This document shows positions 24,201-36,225 of a stretch of DNA of 64,000 bases, piece after piece (the stretch's first letter is position 1; the number at the start of each line of letters is the position of its first letter). The notes under the pieces are model-generated. The model did not search any database. It was not told the origin of the DNA and worked only from the letters and a program-made list of their open reading frames with translations. The stretch is from positions 34,072-98,071 of the forward strand of contig CAUYUJ010001693.1 of the NCBI GenBank assembly GCA_963575745.1, given 5' to 3'. The stretch comes from Prorocentrum cordatum. Taxonomy: Eukaryota > Sar > Dinophyceae > Prorocentrales > Prorocentraceae. Made by a program: the position numbers and the translations under genes.

Positions 24201-27200
24201 GAACGGCGTGGCTTGCCTGGAACGCCAGCGCCACGATCCCCTTGCAATACAGAGTCCAGGTGTCATGGGAGCAGTAGCACTCGTGGCCATACTGCATCTG
24301 AAACATCATCTCGGGCAACTTCTTCAGGAGCGCCCGGTGCGAGCTGGTCGTGAGCTTGATGATTGTTCGCCTGGCAGAGTCGAGCACTCCGCCCCAGCCG
24401 CTGCGACGAGCGACAGCAGCGGCCCGGGCCCCGTCGACGTCCTCCTTGCCCTCCTCCTCCGCCGCCTCATCCGCCTCCCGCTCCGCCCTCTGCTGGAGTC
24501 GGAGCCACTCCAACCCGGTGCTCTGCGCGTGCAGCACTCCGAGGTCTCCCGCGATCGGCCCCGCCTTGGTCGTGTAGTCCGTCTGGTAGTGCGCCATATT
24601 GATGGCGTCCATGAACACGGCCTCCAGGGAGTGCAAAACGTGCTCCCGCAGGCTGCCCGGCGGACCGCTGCCGCTCGCGCCAGCAGCTGAGGCGGAGGCG
24701 GCGGGCGAGGCAGGCGCGCTCGATGCAGGGCCGCCAGAGGCCGCGCTCGATGCGGCGCGGCCCGGCGCCCGCGACCTCGGCTCTGTCTCGACGGCTGATT
24801 CTGCCAGCTCGCGCTCCGCGCGCAGGTCGCTGTAGTAGCCCAGGCCCTGCTCCCCCTTTTTGAACACGAACCCGGGCCGGCTGCCGTCGTAACAGGAAGC
24901 CGCGCAGAAGCTCGCGGTGTCCTCGCCCTGTGGATCTGCCGGCCCGACTGCCTGCTTTACGCCGCTTTGTTCCGGCGTCGGCGGAGGCGGCGGACCCAGG
25001 TCATACGCATCGACCAAATCGAACACATCTTCATCGCCCCCACCCATGTCCCAGATGTCCCCCGCGTCGGGATCGTCCATCGTGGTGGTCGGCGCCCCGC
25101 CGAGCAAGCCGCCTCCCCTGGGCAGGCCGAGGCGGCGGCCCACGGGCAGGCGCGCCCCCCCCGCCGCAGGCGCGCGCACCGACCCCTCGCCCGCTCCGCC
25201 CACGCCCTGAGTTGCGGCCGACACCCCTGATTCCGTGGAACCTCCGCTCTGCCCGGCGCCCTCGTCGCAACCGGTGCCGCCAGTCTCGGCCCCAGCCAGC
25301 GCCTCCGACGCGTCGCCGACCGGCTCGGCGAACGCACCAGGCTCCGGAGGCGGCGGCACGGCCGGGTCGACGTCGGCCGCGGACGCGCCCCCGACGCTGT
25401 CGTCGCCGGGCAGGTCGAGCACCACGCGGTCCAGACACTGGACGTCCAGGTTGCTCCGCAGACACACCTGGCCCACAGGGTTCGTGCTCCCGTGGTACGG
25501 GTGGTACCGCACCACGTCGACGCGACCAGCTCTGCCGTACCGGTTGCAGCGGTGCGCCCACGGGCCGTAGCCTTCAGCCGGAACGTCGCCCAGATCCAGG
25601 CGCTCGCCAGGCGGGTTCCACTGCCCCTCCTCCAACGGGCCGCACGCGTACTGAACCTTCGCACCTTCCGGAAGCACCAAATCCTTCCCCTTGCGCAGGC
25701 GCCGCCAGACGAGAGAGGCGGCCGGGCGCTTCCTGGACGGGTGGCTGTACACCGCAGTCTCGTACTCGTGGTAGAAGCCAAGCCGGCACACCTTGCAGTG
25801 CTGAGGCACATCGTCGTTCGTCTTGTGCTTCCAGCACGTGGGACCGCACCTGTGCAGGTGGCCACGGATGATACACTTGCGCGCGTCCCGCGCGAAGCAG
25901 CCCGCCCAGGTGCGCGCCTCCTCGTCCGGGCGGTCCGCAAAGTGCATGGCCGCGGTGCCGCCCGCGCGCTCGCGGTACGCAGGCTTGCGGCGGTACTGCG
26001 GCTGCAGCGTCACGTGCGCACCCGTGAGAGGCTCGCCAAAGACCGCCGGGTACTGTGCCCGCTGCTCATGGGGATCGGGCTCTGGATCTGCACACGGCGC
26101 GAACGGGCGCTGCCGGCGCGGACCCTCAATTGCGGGCTGCTCCTGCAGCATCGCTCGCTCCTCTCCGAGATCGATCTTCATCATGGCCGCAACCTCGTTC
26201 CGCAGCTCTTCTGTGGACAATTTCTTGTCATCACGGACAGAGCGGCGCCCCGCGTCATACTCCGGCTTGAGAAGCTTCCCGAGCTGACGGCGCGAAGCGC
26301 CAGCGATCGTATGGTACTGCAAGGAGAGGTCGTCCTCCTCCAGCTTCCCGTCCGCGAACGCGAGACGTCGATCCCGCGGGGCGAGCGGAAGCGGCGGCAG
26401 CCACTCCCGCCCGCCCCGCCCGTCCAAGCCCAGCTGCCGGCCCACCTCCTCCGCCGCGTCGAACTGCACGCTGCCGACCCGGGCGAGCACGGCCTCCCTC
26501 CACTTCCTCAGACGCCCCTCGAGGCCTTCGACGTCCCCCGAGCGCAGCTTCGCGAGGAACGCGCCAGTCATCGGGTGCAGGCGCCACAGGTGGATGTGCG
26601 GATGGATGCCGCCGCGCCCCTGCGACTCCACGGGGCCGAAGTACGCGCGGACGAGCCCGAACGCTCCACGCGCCCCCGTGGCGGCCACGCCGTCGGAGAC
26701 GCCCGTGGCCCCGCGCTGCGGCGTGGCGCCGACGACATGCTCCAGGAACAGTTCCAGCATGAGGTTCGTGACCATGGCCTGCGACACCGGGTCTGCGGCC
26801 ACCCGCCGCAGCATCTCCCGCGTCGAGGGCATCACGGGAGAGGTCTCCTCCAGCAGCCGCCATTGCTGCACGGAGGCGCCCTCGTACATCAGGGACACCA
26901 TCAGATTCCGAGTGTCCGCGATGTTCGGCGTCGTGAACACCAGGGGCGGACCAAAGAGCCGGGTGTAGCTGGTACTGATGTGCCGCAGCGTGGTCCGGTG
27001 CGCGTCGGAGCCGACGACATCGCGGTTGCTGAGCAGCATGCTGCGCAGCGCGCTCTTGACGTTCCGGGGCACGCCCTCGTGGCCCAGGGCCTGCTTCAGG
27101 CCCGCCCCCCTGCCGAGCTCGGCCACGACCAGCGCCAGATCCTCCGGCGTCAAAGCGGCCAGGTCCGCGATGCTTTCCCCGAGGCGGTGCTTGCGCACGA

Positions 27201-30200
27201 ATAACCTGGCCGACTGAATGATTGCCTTTCTGCGCCAGAGGCAATACTGGGCCGTGAGCAGGTCTGCGTGGCGACGCCAGCGCGGCACGGGCGACTCAGA
27301 CGCGGCGGGCGCCTTCGCAGCGTCGGGCGCGGGCGCCCGCGCAGCGTCGGGCGCCGAGACGTCGTCGGGGACCACGTACTCGAGCTCCTCGCGAGCCATG
27401 AGGCACCGGCACCACTCGTCGTACGTCAACTTTGCGTCCCTCTCGAGTCCGAAGACGCCGTCCCCATACGGAAACGCGACAGGGTCGAAGGCGCTCCAGA
27501 AGCCGGGCGAGAACATGCTGACAGGCTCGGTTCCAGTGGGCACGACGACCCGCACCGCGCGCCTCGCCCCCCCGGCCTCGGCGCCCCCGGCCGGCGCGCC
27601 GCCGCCGCCGCCGCCGCCGGCCGCGCGCTTCCCGGCAACTCCTGGAGGAGGCCGCGTGGCCTGAATCTTCTGCTCCGTCTGCTCCAACTTCTTTGTGAGC
27701 GCCTCCTTCTTGCAGTTGGTGAGCAACTTCGCAGCCTTGCGGGCCTCTTCCGCGGCCTCCGCCAAGCGCCGGTCGAGATCTCGGTCCTGGAAATTCTCCA
27801 TGCCGTCGAACTGCCGCGTTTCTGCCTCCGCGCGCTGCTTCTCGCGCGCAATCTCCTCCGCCCTCTGGAGGCTGAGGTGCACATTCGCCCACTGCTTGTC
27901 CAGATCGGCCATAATGTCGGCGTCCGCGACGGCGGCGCAGTACTCGCCTTCTTCGACACCCTCGCCGCCCCCTCCCTCGCCAGCCTCGCCCTCGTCGCCC
28001 TCTGCATCCTCCCCACCAGCGCCAGTAGCGTCCTCACCGCTGGCCCCTGCCTCGCCCTCTGCCTCGCCCCCGCCGTCTGCCGCCGCGTTCGCGTCGCCCT
28101 CCGCGCTCGCAGCGCCTGCACTCGTCCGCTTCGGCGGGGCCGAGCCCACGCCGGGCTGCACGGCATCGGCCGGGCCCTCCTGGCGAGCGTCGCCACCCTC
28201 ACCCCCCACGGCCACGCACGCCGCGAGACAGCGAGGCAGGCCCAGGAGCGAGGAGCCGTCGCCATCGCCGTCGCCCTCGGGGTCCGCAAAGTTTCGCGCT
28301 GCCTCTTCGTCCCACCGCACTGCGGCGTACTGCTCGTTCGTGTCGCGGAGGTAATCGTAAGCGCGCTTGAAATCGTCGAGGGGCACGCCGAGCTCCTCCA
28401 ACCGCGCCTTCTGCAGGGTGGCGGGATCGGAACCCGCGAAGACAATCTGCACAAACTCGACAAGATCGCTCTCCCGCGGCGGCAGCGACAGCACCTGCCG
28501 ACCGCCGTCCGCCTGCGGGAACGCCACGAAGTTCCCCACGTACGCCTTGATCTGCTGGTCGATTGGAGCCCACTGGCCAGAATCGGCCTTGCAGTTGAAC
28601 CGCCGCACGATGCCCCGCGCGATGGGCAGCAGAAGCTTCGCGCCCAGCGTGAGGTTCCGCAGCGGCGGTGGCAGCCGACCGATCCAGAGATCGTTGGCCA
28701 GCGCGCAGGGCGGCATCGTGGGCAACCTCTTGGAGAGCGCGCCGTGACACCCTGCGCAGATGGGCACCTTCTGCTTCGCGTCGGCCACGAGCACCCCGTC
28801 TGACTCGCGCCTGTCAATATTGAAGCACTTCTTGTGCAAGAGCCACAGCTTCCCGTCTGGGCCAGGGTCGCGCACTGCGGACGCCTCCAGCTCCTCGAGG
28901 GGGATGCCGCCCGGGCGCTCGACGCCGTTGGGGCCCTCGCGCACGAAGCGCCACCGAGCGTGGTACCGTGCCGGGTCCAGCAGCGCGTGGGCGCGCTGCC
29001 GCTGCGTCAGGCGCATGGCCTGCGCCTGCGCGCCCGCGGCCTCGGATGCCTCTCCCCTCGCCGCCTCGAGCTCGGCGCGCGCGGGCGGCTTCGGCACCTG
29101 GTCGCAGAGCAGCGAACGCTCCCCGGCGCCGTCCGGCTGCTGCCAGAAGTGCACGCGCTGCAGCTCGTCCGCCCAGTGGAGACGAGCGCAGACGCAGCAG
29201 GCGACCCTCGAGCGCACGGCGCGGCGACTCTGCCCGGGCTCGGGCCCCTCGGCGTCCGACGCCGCCGGAGCAGCGCCCAGCGCGTCCATGTCCACGGGCG
29301 GCATGTCCACGCCCGCGGGCGGCACGGCCCCGTCCGCGCCTGGCGGCTTCCACCAGGCGCGCGGCGCGTCCGGCGCGGCAGCGGCGGCGGCGGCCTCCCC
29401 CGAATCGGCGGGCGCTGCGCAGGCCGGCCAGTCGTGAGACCCCGTGACGAGGTGCTCAGAGAAGGCCTCCACGCACTGCCGCCACTCCTGGGGCCTCACG
29501 GGCCGCACGTCGTCGTCCTGCTGGGGCCACTGCTCGGCCAGGTAGAACAGGCGCTTCCTGTACTCCGGCCACCCGTGGTGCTTTTCGTCCACGTGCTTTC
29601 TGAAGCCGGCATGCGTGGCGAAGTTCTTGTCGCAAAGGCGGCACGGGAACGGCGGGAGAGCCTCCGGGGCCTCTTTAAACGCCCGCAGAGGGCCGCGCTC
29701 GTCACACGGGAGGGCCACATACTTGGGCTGGAGCCTGGGCACGCGCGCCTTGCGAGCGGCAGCGATGGCCGGGGTCGGCGCGGGCGGGGCGCCGCCGGCC
29801 TGCGTCTCGCGCTTCCGCGCCTCCTTCACGGCCATGTCGTACCGTTCCGGGCACTCGCGGGTCAGGGAGCTGTGGCCCTTGTCCGGGTCCCACAGCCCGA
29901 GAGTTCGCTGCTCGGGTCTGCCATGGCTCCCACAGAACTGCCCTTCGCCTTTGCAAGGATTCCGGCACTGCGCGAGCAAGGACACGCAACGGTGCTGGCG
30001 CCAGACGCGCGCGCGGCACCTGCCAGCGACGCACGGCGCGGGGTCCAGGAGCCACGCCGGCAGGGTGCCCTCCTCGCTCACGTGGGGGTCATCCAGAGCC
30101 ACGTTCACCTCCACGTCCCCTGCCTTCACTGTCTTCCCTCTGAGACGCTCCTCCTCTTCCTTCCGCAGCCGCTCCTGCTGCAACCGCTCCTGGTCCTTTC

Positions 30201-33200
30201 TCTCCGCCCCGCGAGTCCGCGGCCCTGGGCCCTCGGGAGCTGGCCTCTTGGGTCCGCCGCCGAGCAGCCGACCCGCGCCCCCGCCCGCGCCCCCGTCGCC
30301 GTCGCCGCCCGCGCCACCGTCGCCCGGCCCCCGCGCGCCAGAGCCCGACCCCGACGCTGGTCCACCGCCCGCACCGCTGCCCGAAGAAGGCCCGCCGCCG
30401 CCGCCGCCCCCCGAAGAGTCGTCGCCGCCGGCCCCTCCTCCCACCACCTCATCCCCGCACCCCGCCAGCCGCAGCCAGTCGCTGCATGTTCGGTCCAACC
30501 AGATGCGCACGAATTCCTGCGAATACTTCGTCGCCACCCTTGCAACGCCCCGCGCGAGCTTCGCTTCCTTGAAATCGGGCTCCCCGCGCCGATCGGCGAA
30601 CGCGTCCGGCCAGACACCGCCGTGACGGGCACGGAAATCGTCGAGGGCAATCAGAGCGCGCCTGTCCGTGTCTGTAAGCGCCGCGTCCTTCTCCACCCCG
30701 GCGAGCAACGCGGGATCCCTGTCGAGCGCGGCGAGCAGGCGCTGCTGGTCCAGGTCCCAGTGCCCCGCGGCGAGGTTCCACGTCAAGCCCACGCCCGCCC
30801 GCTCCCGGCGCACGAAAGCCGCCACCTGCCGCGCCGCCTGAGGCTTCAGCTTGAGGAGCTGCTGCCAGACGGGCCACTCGGGGATCGCCTGCGGCTTCAG
30901 GTCCGCCAAGTACACGGGCGGCTTCAGGTCGCCACTCCCCGGGGATCGCCCGGCGCCCTCCGCGGCCTCCACCCTGTACATGATGTCGCGGTCGCCCTCG
31001 AGCTGCTGCAAGCGCGCGGCCAGGGCGTCGCCCATGCGAGCGACGCCGCCGCGCGCGCGGCACCAGGCCCGCAACAGCCAGAGCTCCGCGGGCACGTCGC
31101 CCGGCTCGCCCGTGTAGTAGCCGCGCCGCCCCTGGGGGAACGTGTCGGCGGGGAAGCCCGACTCCACGGCCTCGGAGAAGAACGCACCACCATGGCCGGC
31201 CCACGATTTCGGAATACCGAAGACGCGCGGCCACGGCGCCAGCCTGCTCCCGTCGGGCCCCGCGCGCTGGTACCAGGGCTCCAGGGCGTGTCGCTGGTCG
31301 TGCTTCACGCTCGCTTCGCAGTTGTCCTGGTGGAAGCACTCGTCCTCCAGCAGCAGACCGCGGAACTCAGCGAATCCGTTCTCCCCCCTCGCCGCGCACC
31401 CGGCCGCCTGCTTTCGCCGCACGGCGCGGGCGCGCTCCGCTTCCACCGCCTCGCGCTTCGCCGCCAAACTGGGCAGCTTCTTCTTCGACGTGAAATGCAG
31501 CCTCTCACACCACGAAGTGACCTCCTCGTCGCTCATCACGTCCCCTCCGCCCCGCTCGCGCTCGAACTCCTGCTGGCACTTGTAGCAGAGGAAATCAGAG
31601 GCGAGGCGCAGGAGCACGCTGCCGTGCACCGGGGCGCCAGGTGCGCCGTCCAGCCGCGCCTGCTCTGCGTACCGCGCCTGGCGAGTCGCCTCGCGCACCT
31701 CCCCAGGCCTCCAGACCTCTCCCTCGGCGGCGTCCAGCGACGGCAGCGGCGGCGCGCGGACCGGCCCCAGTTTGCCGTCGTCGCGGAGCGGCGCGCGCCA
31801 GCGCAGCGGCTCGCGACGGCAGCAGACCCAGACCTCGCGCTCCACGCCCTCCTGCTCGAGCCGGTCGAGCAGGCGCTGCCGCTGCTCCCAGGGCTCCCGC
31901 ACGTCCGAATTGGGCACGGGCGTGCGGCGCAGCAGCTCGGGGTCGGCCTTGCGCAGGCGCCGGATCGCCTGCGACCGCGCCACGTTGTCCTGCGCCGTGG
32001 CCGCGTCGCGCCCCAGGGCGACGTCCCGCAGCCGCTCAAGTCCTGCCACCTGCCGCTGCAGCTCCGCCTCCGGCGCCTCCCCCGCGAAGAACCTCGGCAA
32101 GACAGGCACCCACGACAGCATGCAGGTCGCCAGCACGTACCGCACGAAATCCTCGTGCTCCTCGCCGACGCCCGCGGGCAGCTCCCCCTCGTCCGCCATG
32201 CCCCGCGGCTCTTCGTCCGCGTCCGCCATCTCTGCGTCTCCCTCCTCCTGCTCTCGTCGCTCGTCGTCGCCCTCCTCCTGCTCCTGCTGCTGCTGCTCCT
32301 GCTCCTCCTCTTCCAGCTCCTCTTCCTCCTGCTCCTCTTTGTCTTCCTCCTCATCCTCCTCCCCGAGCGCCTCGCGGCGCGGCTCTTCGGCCGCCGGGGC
32401 GGCCAAGGCTTCACGGACCCGCCTGTCTTTGGCCAGGGCAGCGAAGACGTCGAGCCCGAGCGCGGCGCCCTGCAGCGCGTCCACGTACGACAGCAGGGCG
32501 CCCACGAGCGCGGTCTTCACCCGCCGAGCCAGCGCCCTGTCTGCCCTCTGGAACCTGGCGAACATATCCTGCGTGACCTCCGCGCGCCGCTCCTCCGCGA
32601 GGCAATCGGCCGGGTCCGGCTCTTCCTGCTCCTCCTCCTCCCCGCAGGCCTCCTCCCCCTCCTCCTCGGCCGCGCGCTGCAGCAGCTCCTGCCGCTGCGC
32701 CTCGAGCGCCCGCGCCTCCGCCTCCCTGCTCTCGGCGTCGCGACGCGCGGCGGCCGCCTGCGCGTACTTCTGCCGCAGCGCGTCGAAGGTGTCGGGCGCG
32801 TTAAACGACGCCTCGCGGCCCCCACGCTCGCGATTCGCGATGAACTTGGCCAGCTTGCGCTCCTCGTCATCCTCGGCCTTCTCCACCGGCATCCTCTGGT
32901 TCTTCTCGCACCACGCCTCCAGCGCCTGGACCTGGATGAGATCCGCGTCCAGCGCCGCCTCCAGCTGCGCGCGCCAATGCTCGTCGAGGCCCTCGACGCC
33001 ACGCGCTCGGACGTGCTCCACCCACCTCGCGAGCAGATGCTCCCGCGGATCGTCGTCGTGACCGAAGCGCTGCGGCCCTCGCCCGTGCCTCTCCACGAAC
33101 GCCTTCACCTCGAGCACGCGCTCCCGCGCCGCCCGCCGCTGCCACGCGCGCCTGTTGACCAGCTTATCGAACCTCTCCTGGTTGTCATCATCCAGTTCGT

Positions 33201-35377
33201 TCTGGCCAACGCTGACCTTGTTGATCCACCGCGCGAGCGTCGCCTCCTCCTCGTCCTCTGCCCCCTGCTTCGGCAGCTCGTCGAGCACCTCCACGTGCTC
33301 CTCGATGCGATCCAGCATCGCGCGGGCGCGCGCGCGCCTCTCCTCCCGCCGGTCCACGAGCCCGTCGAACCGCGCGCGCCGCTCGGGCGTCAGCGCCACC
33401 TCCCCTGAACTCACGTGATCGACCCATTTTCCGAGCGCGGACTCACGCACCTGCGGCAAGCGGCCGTGCTCCTCAACGTGCCTCGCCAGCTCGCCCAGCA
33501 TCTCCTCCGAGTGGTCCCGCGATCGCGCCTCCGCGCCACCATGCTGCACACCGCTCATGTCGATGCCCAGGTGCGCCGCGAGCGCGGCCCTGTACACTTC
33601 AATGTCCTTTCGCCGGCGCTTCGGGCCATCCCAGTAAAGCGACGACGGCACTCCAGTCTCGCGGTCGCTCCACAATCGCGCAGCCAACTTTTCCAATTCA
33701 GCGAAACTCATCAACGCCAACACCTCCGCGTCCACACCGTCGCGCGCGCTCCCGCGAGCGCCCTGCGCCCCCGCGGCGCCCTGCCCCGCGCGGCGCTTCG
33801 GCGCCCCGCCCCTCAGCGCGCAACGACCCGCACCCGCGCGCGGCGACCGCGACGCCGAGCTCGAACGCCCGTGCGCGACGACGCGGCACCACGGCGCGCT
33901 CTCGGCTTCCCCCCACTCCACCTCACCAGAGCCCGCCGACTCCTCCACCGCGCACACGTGGCCACCGTCGAGCCACAGCAGAGCACCAGCGCAGAAGCCC
34001 GCCGCGTGCCCCAGCGACCACGCCACACGCCCTCCTACCTGCGCTCCGAACGCTTCCACAGATTCCGCAGAGAACACGCGCACGTGCAGGAAGCGGGAGC
34101 GCAAGTGCTGGACGACGACCTCGAAATTCCAGCGCTCCACCAGCGACCCGCAGGCGCCCGAACCCTCGTGGTTCTGACACGCGCGACCGAAATGCCTCGC
34201 GGCGTCGCCCCCCACGAGCTCAGCCACTGCGCTCTGCAGGCACTTCCCACGCCACTCGACGGGGGAACTAGCGCGCGCGCGGCGGTTCCCCCGCCCGCGC
34301 CCGCCGCGCGGCCGTGGGCGCGGTGGGCGCGCGGCACCGAATGCACCAACAGACATGGGCACGGCGCCGTCCTGCGTCGCCCCGCCGAGCCCCGCCGGAC
34401 ACGCTCCGAGAGCGATCATGGCGCAGGCAGCGCGCACGGCCAGGTCCCCGACGAAGACCTTGGACTCCCGCGCAGCCCGGCACTTCGCTCCGCCAATGCC
34501 GATGCCCGGCGAGAAGCGGCGCGCACAGACGCGGCGGCCGCCGCACGTCCGCGCCGAGAGCCCGTAGAGCACGCAGCAGAACCACCTCGCGGTGACGACC
34601 GCGGCCTCACGATCGGCCAGCTCGGGCGCGTCTGGGAGCTCCCGCGCGAACACATCTCGCTGCTGCCACCAGCGCGCCGCCGCGATCTTCCTCGTCATTA
34701 CTACTCTGCCGTCTTCCTGGGGCGGGCACACGCCAAGAGCCACGAGAACGCAGGCTGCGCGCAGGGCCGCGTCGCCCACGGTCCACGACGACGCGTCGGG
34801 CGCAGGCGCGGCGGCGGCGCGGGGAGCGCGCGCCTTCGGCTGCTCCGGGTCGACGGCACGTGCCGCGCGCGCGTTCAGGAACTGCTCCACGCGCCCGTTC
34901 ATGCGAGCTGCCCCCCGGGCGGTGCCCCCTGACGAGACCCGCCCCGGCGACGCGTCGCGCTGCAGTAAGCGGGGCACGACGGGGAGCAGCACACGGCGTG
35001 CAAGCTGCTCGTTCCGCTCGGCCGCCGCCTCCGTCCGCTGCGCCCACTCCGCCTCCCGCCGCGCACACCGAGCCCGCCGGCACGACGCGCGGCACACTTT
35101 CCGGAGCGATTTCTGCTCGCGCTCCGCCGCCTCCACCGCGGAATCATCGACGACCTCCTCATGGATCACGGCGTGCTCTGCGCGCAAACACTTCTGCACC
35201 CGGTCGTCCCATGCGCGCGACTCCCGGACCGGCGCCGGGCGCTCTGCGCACCGCCCCCAAGAACCGACACCGCCCCCCGCCCGGGCCAGCACCTGGTCCT
35301 GGTCCCGGTCCCGGTCCAGATCCCGTTCCCGGTCCCGGTCCCGTTCCCGGTCCCGGTCCCAGTCCCGGTCCCGGTCG

Positions 35378-35430
<53 letters not shown>

Positions 35431-35862
35431 CTCCTCCTCCTCCTCCTCCTCCTCCTCCTCCTCCTCCTCCTCCTCTTCTTCCTCCTCCTCCTCCTCCTCC
35501 TTCTCCTCCTCCTCCTCCTCCTCCTCCTCCTCCTCCTCCTCGTCCTCCTCCTCCTCTTCCTCCTCCTCCTCTTCTTCCTCCTCCTCCTCCTCCTCCTCCT
35601 CCTCCTCCTCCTCCTCCTCCTGCTCAGCTAAAGCAATGGCTATTGCGGAAGCTCGGACAGGGGCGCGGCAGATGTCGTCGTCGCCGTCGCCGTCGTCGTC
35701 GTCGTCGCTGGCTGCGAAGGCGGAAATTTCGCCGGCAAGCACACGCTCATAAAAATCATCGCCTCCCAACCGATTCTTCGCGTCTCCTCGGGATTTTGAA
35801 CGCACCCCGGAACGATTTTCAACGCCCTCGCCGCACGGGGCCGAAAGTGCCCTTTTCTCCAT
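18277..35862 (-). CDS. Giant Helentron RepHel polyprotein: C/H peptidase-like, HA-like repeats, HUH Rep, Pif1 helicase, USP protease
   Basis: One uninterrupted frame; from the ATG at 35,862 it is about 5,861 residues. The frame is open up to 37,419, but that part covers hairpins and low-complexity DNA, so the later ATG is preferred. In order: Glu/Asp/Arg-Asp tract (about 78-161); possible cysteine peptidase (GKCLQSAVAEL near 539, GGHVCAVE near 633); four repeats of about 55 residues like helicase-associated domains (LGKWVDHV, LARWINKV, LLARWVEHV; about 778-1028); C2H2 finger (CRLCDKNF, about 2075); DUF6570-like CAGCHGALSKR (about 2365); Helitron_like_N with HUH motif HPHIHLW (about 3088) and tyrosine motif YQTDYTTK (about 3761); Pif1 helicase with GEGGTGKT (about 4421), VIVEEVSM, FLGDFYQLGP and YVMLSRVR (about 4897); USP with GIANLGNTCF (about 5161) and SGHYYAYA (about 5426); Cys/His cluster near 5640-5690. 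It would nick, unwind and transfer element DNA. The peptidases may process the polyprotein or remove ubiquitin. The frame appears intact. Confidence 0.85.
19560..20415 (-). other. USP (peptidase C19) domain within the giant ORF
   Basis: The Cys box GIANLGNTCFVSSVAQVL lies at about 20,366-20,415 and the His box HQGESATSGHYYAYAS at about 19,568-19,615, followed by KFDDSTV. CAAC and CAAC-like pairs between them fit the USP zinc finger. Length of about 280 residues suits a compact USP. All catalytic elements are visible, so a deubiquitinase activity is plausible. The domain follows the helicase, where Helentrons more usually have other C-terminal domains. Confidence 0.82.
35380..35632 (-). repeat. 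GAG/GAC trinucleotide tract coding poly-Glu/poly-Asp
   Basis: Plus strand reads CGT then CTC triplets; in the giant ORF it encodes about 70 Glu/Asp residues followed by alternating Asp-Arg. In-frame microsatellite expansion near the proposed N-terminus. Confidence 0.88.
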
Positions 35863-35899
35863 GTCGTCTTTATCCCTGGCCGAAACCCCCCAGAAAACG

Positions 35900-36225
35900 C
35901 ACGCAGGAGCGGAAAACTCGCGCGGAAAATCCGCATTAGTATCTCCCTCACAGCTTCTTTTTCCAGAAAACGGCGCGCCAATCTGCAAAACGGGCGCCTG
36001 GCACGAAAATGCTCGCGAAAATTTCGCGAGCGTTTCCCCCTCTAAGCGCCCTTTTCCAGGAAGCTCCGTCTCGCAGAAACCCTGCCCCGAGCAGGGAAAC
36101 GCCCGCGAAAAATTCGCGAGCATTTCCCCCTCCCAGCGCGCACTTTCAAAGGAATTGAGGCCGCCCCGGGGGCTGCACGTTGGACGGGAAAACGCTCGCG
36201 GAAAATTCGCGAGCGTTTTCCCCTC
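35900..36225. repeat. Three to four spaced palindromic hairpins of one family
   Basis: At 36,186-36,222 a 15-bp perfect stem (GGGAAAACGCTCGCG and complement) encloses a 7-base loop. Related palindromes lie at 36,011-36,031 (10-bp arms around one base) and about 36,098-36,128, with a degenerate one near 35,912-35,935. Spacing is about 90 bases. They sit just upstream of the preferred ORF start. Confidence 0.75.

Noticed and set aside
25492-33408. Plus-strand ORFs of 570 and 1,524 codons opposite the giant Helentron ORF
   Set aside because: Antisense frames in GC-rich coding DNA; all recognisable motifs (HUH, Walker A, USP boxes, zinc fingers) are on the minus strand.
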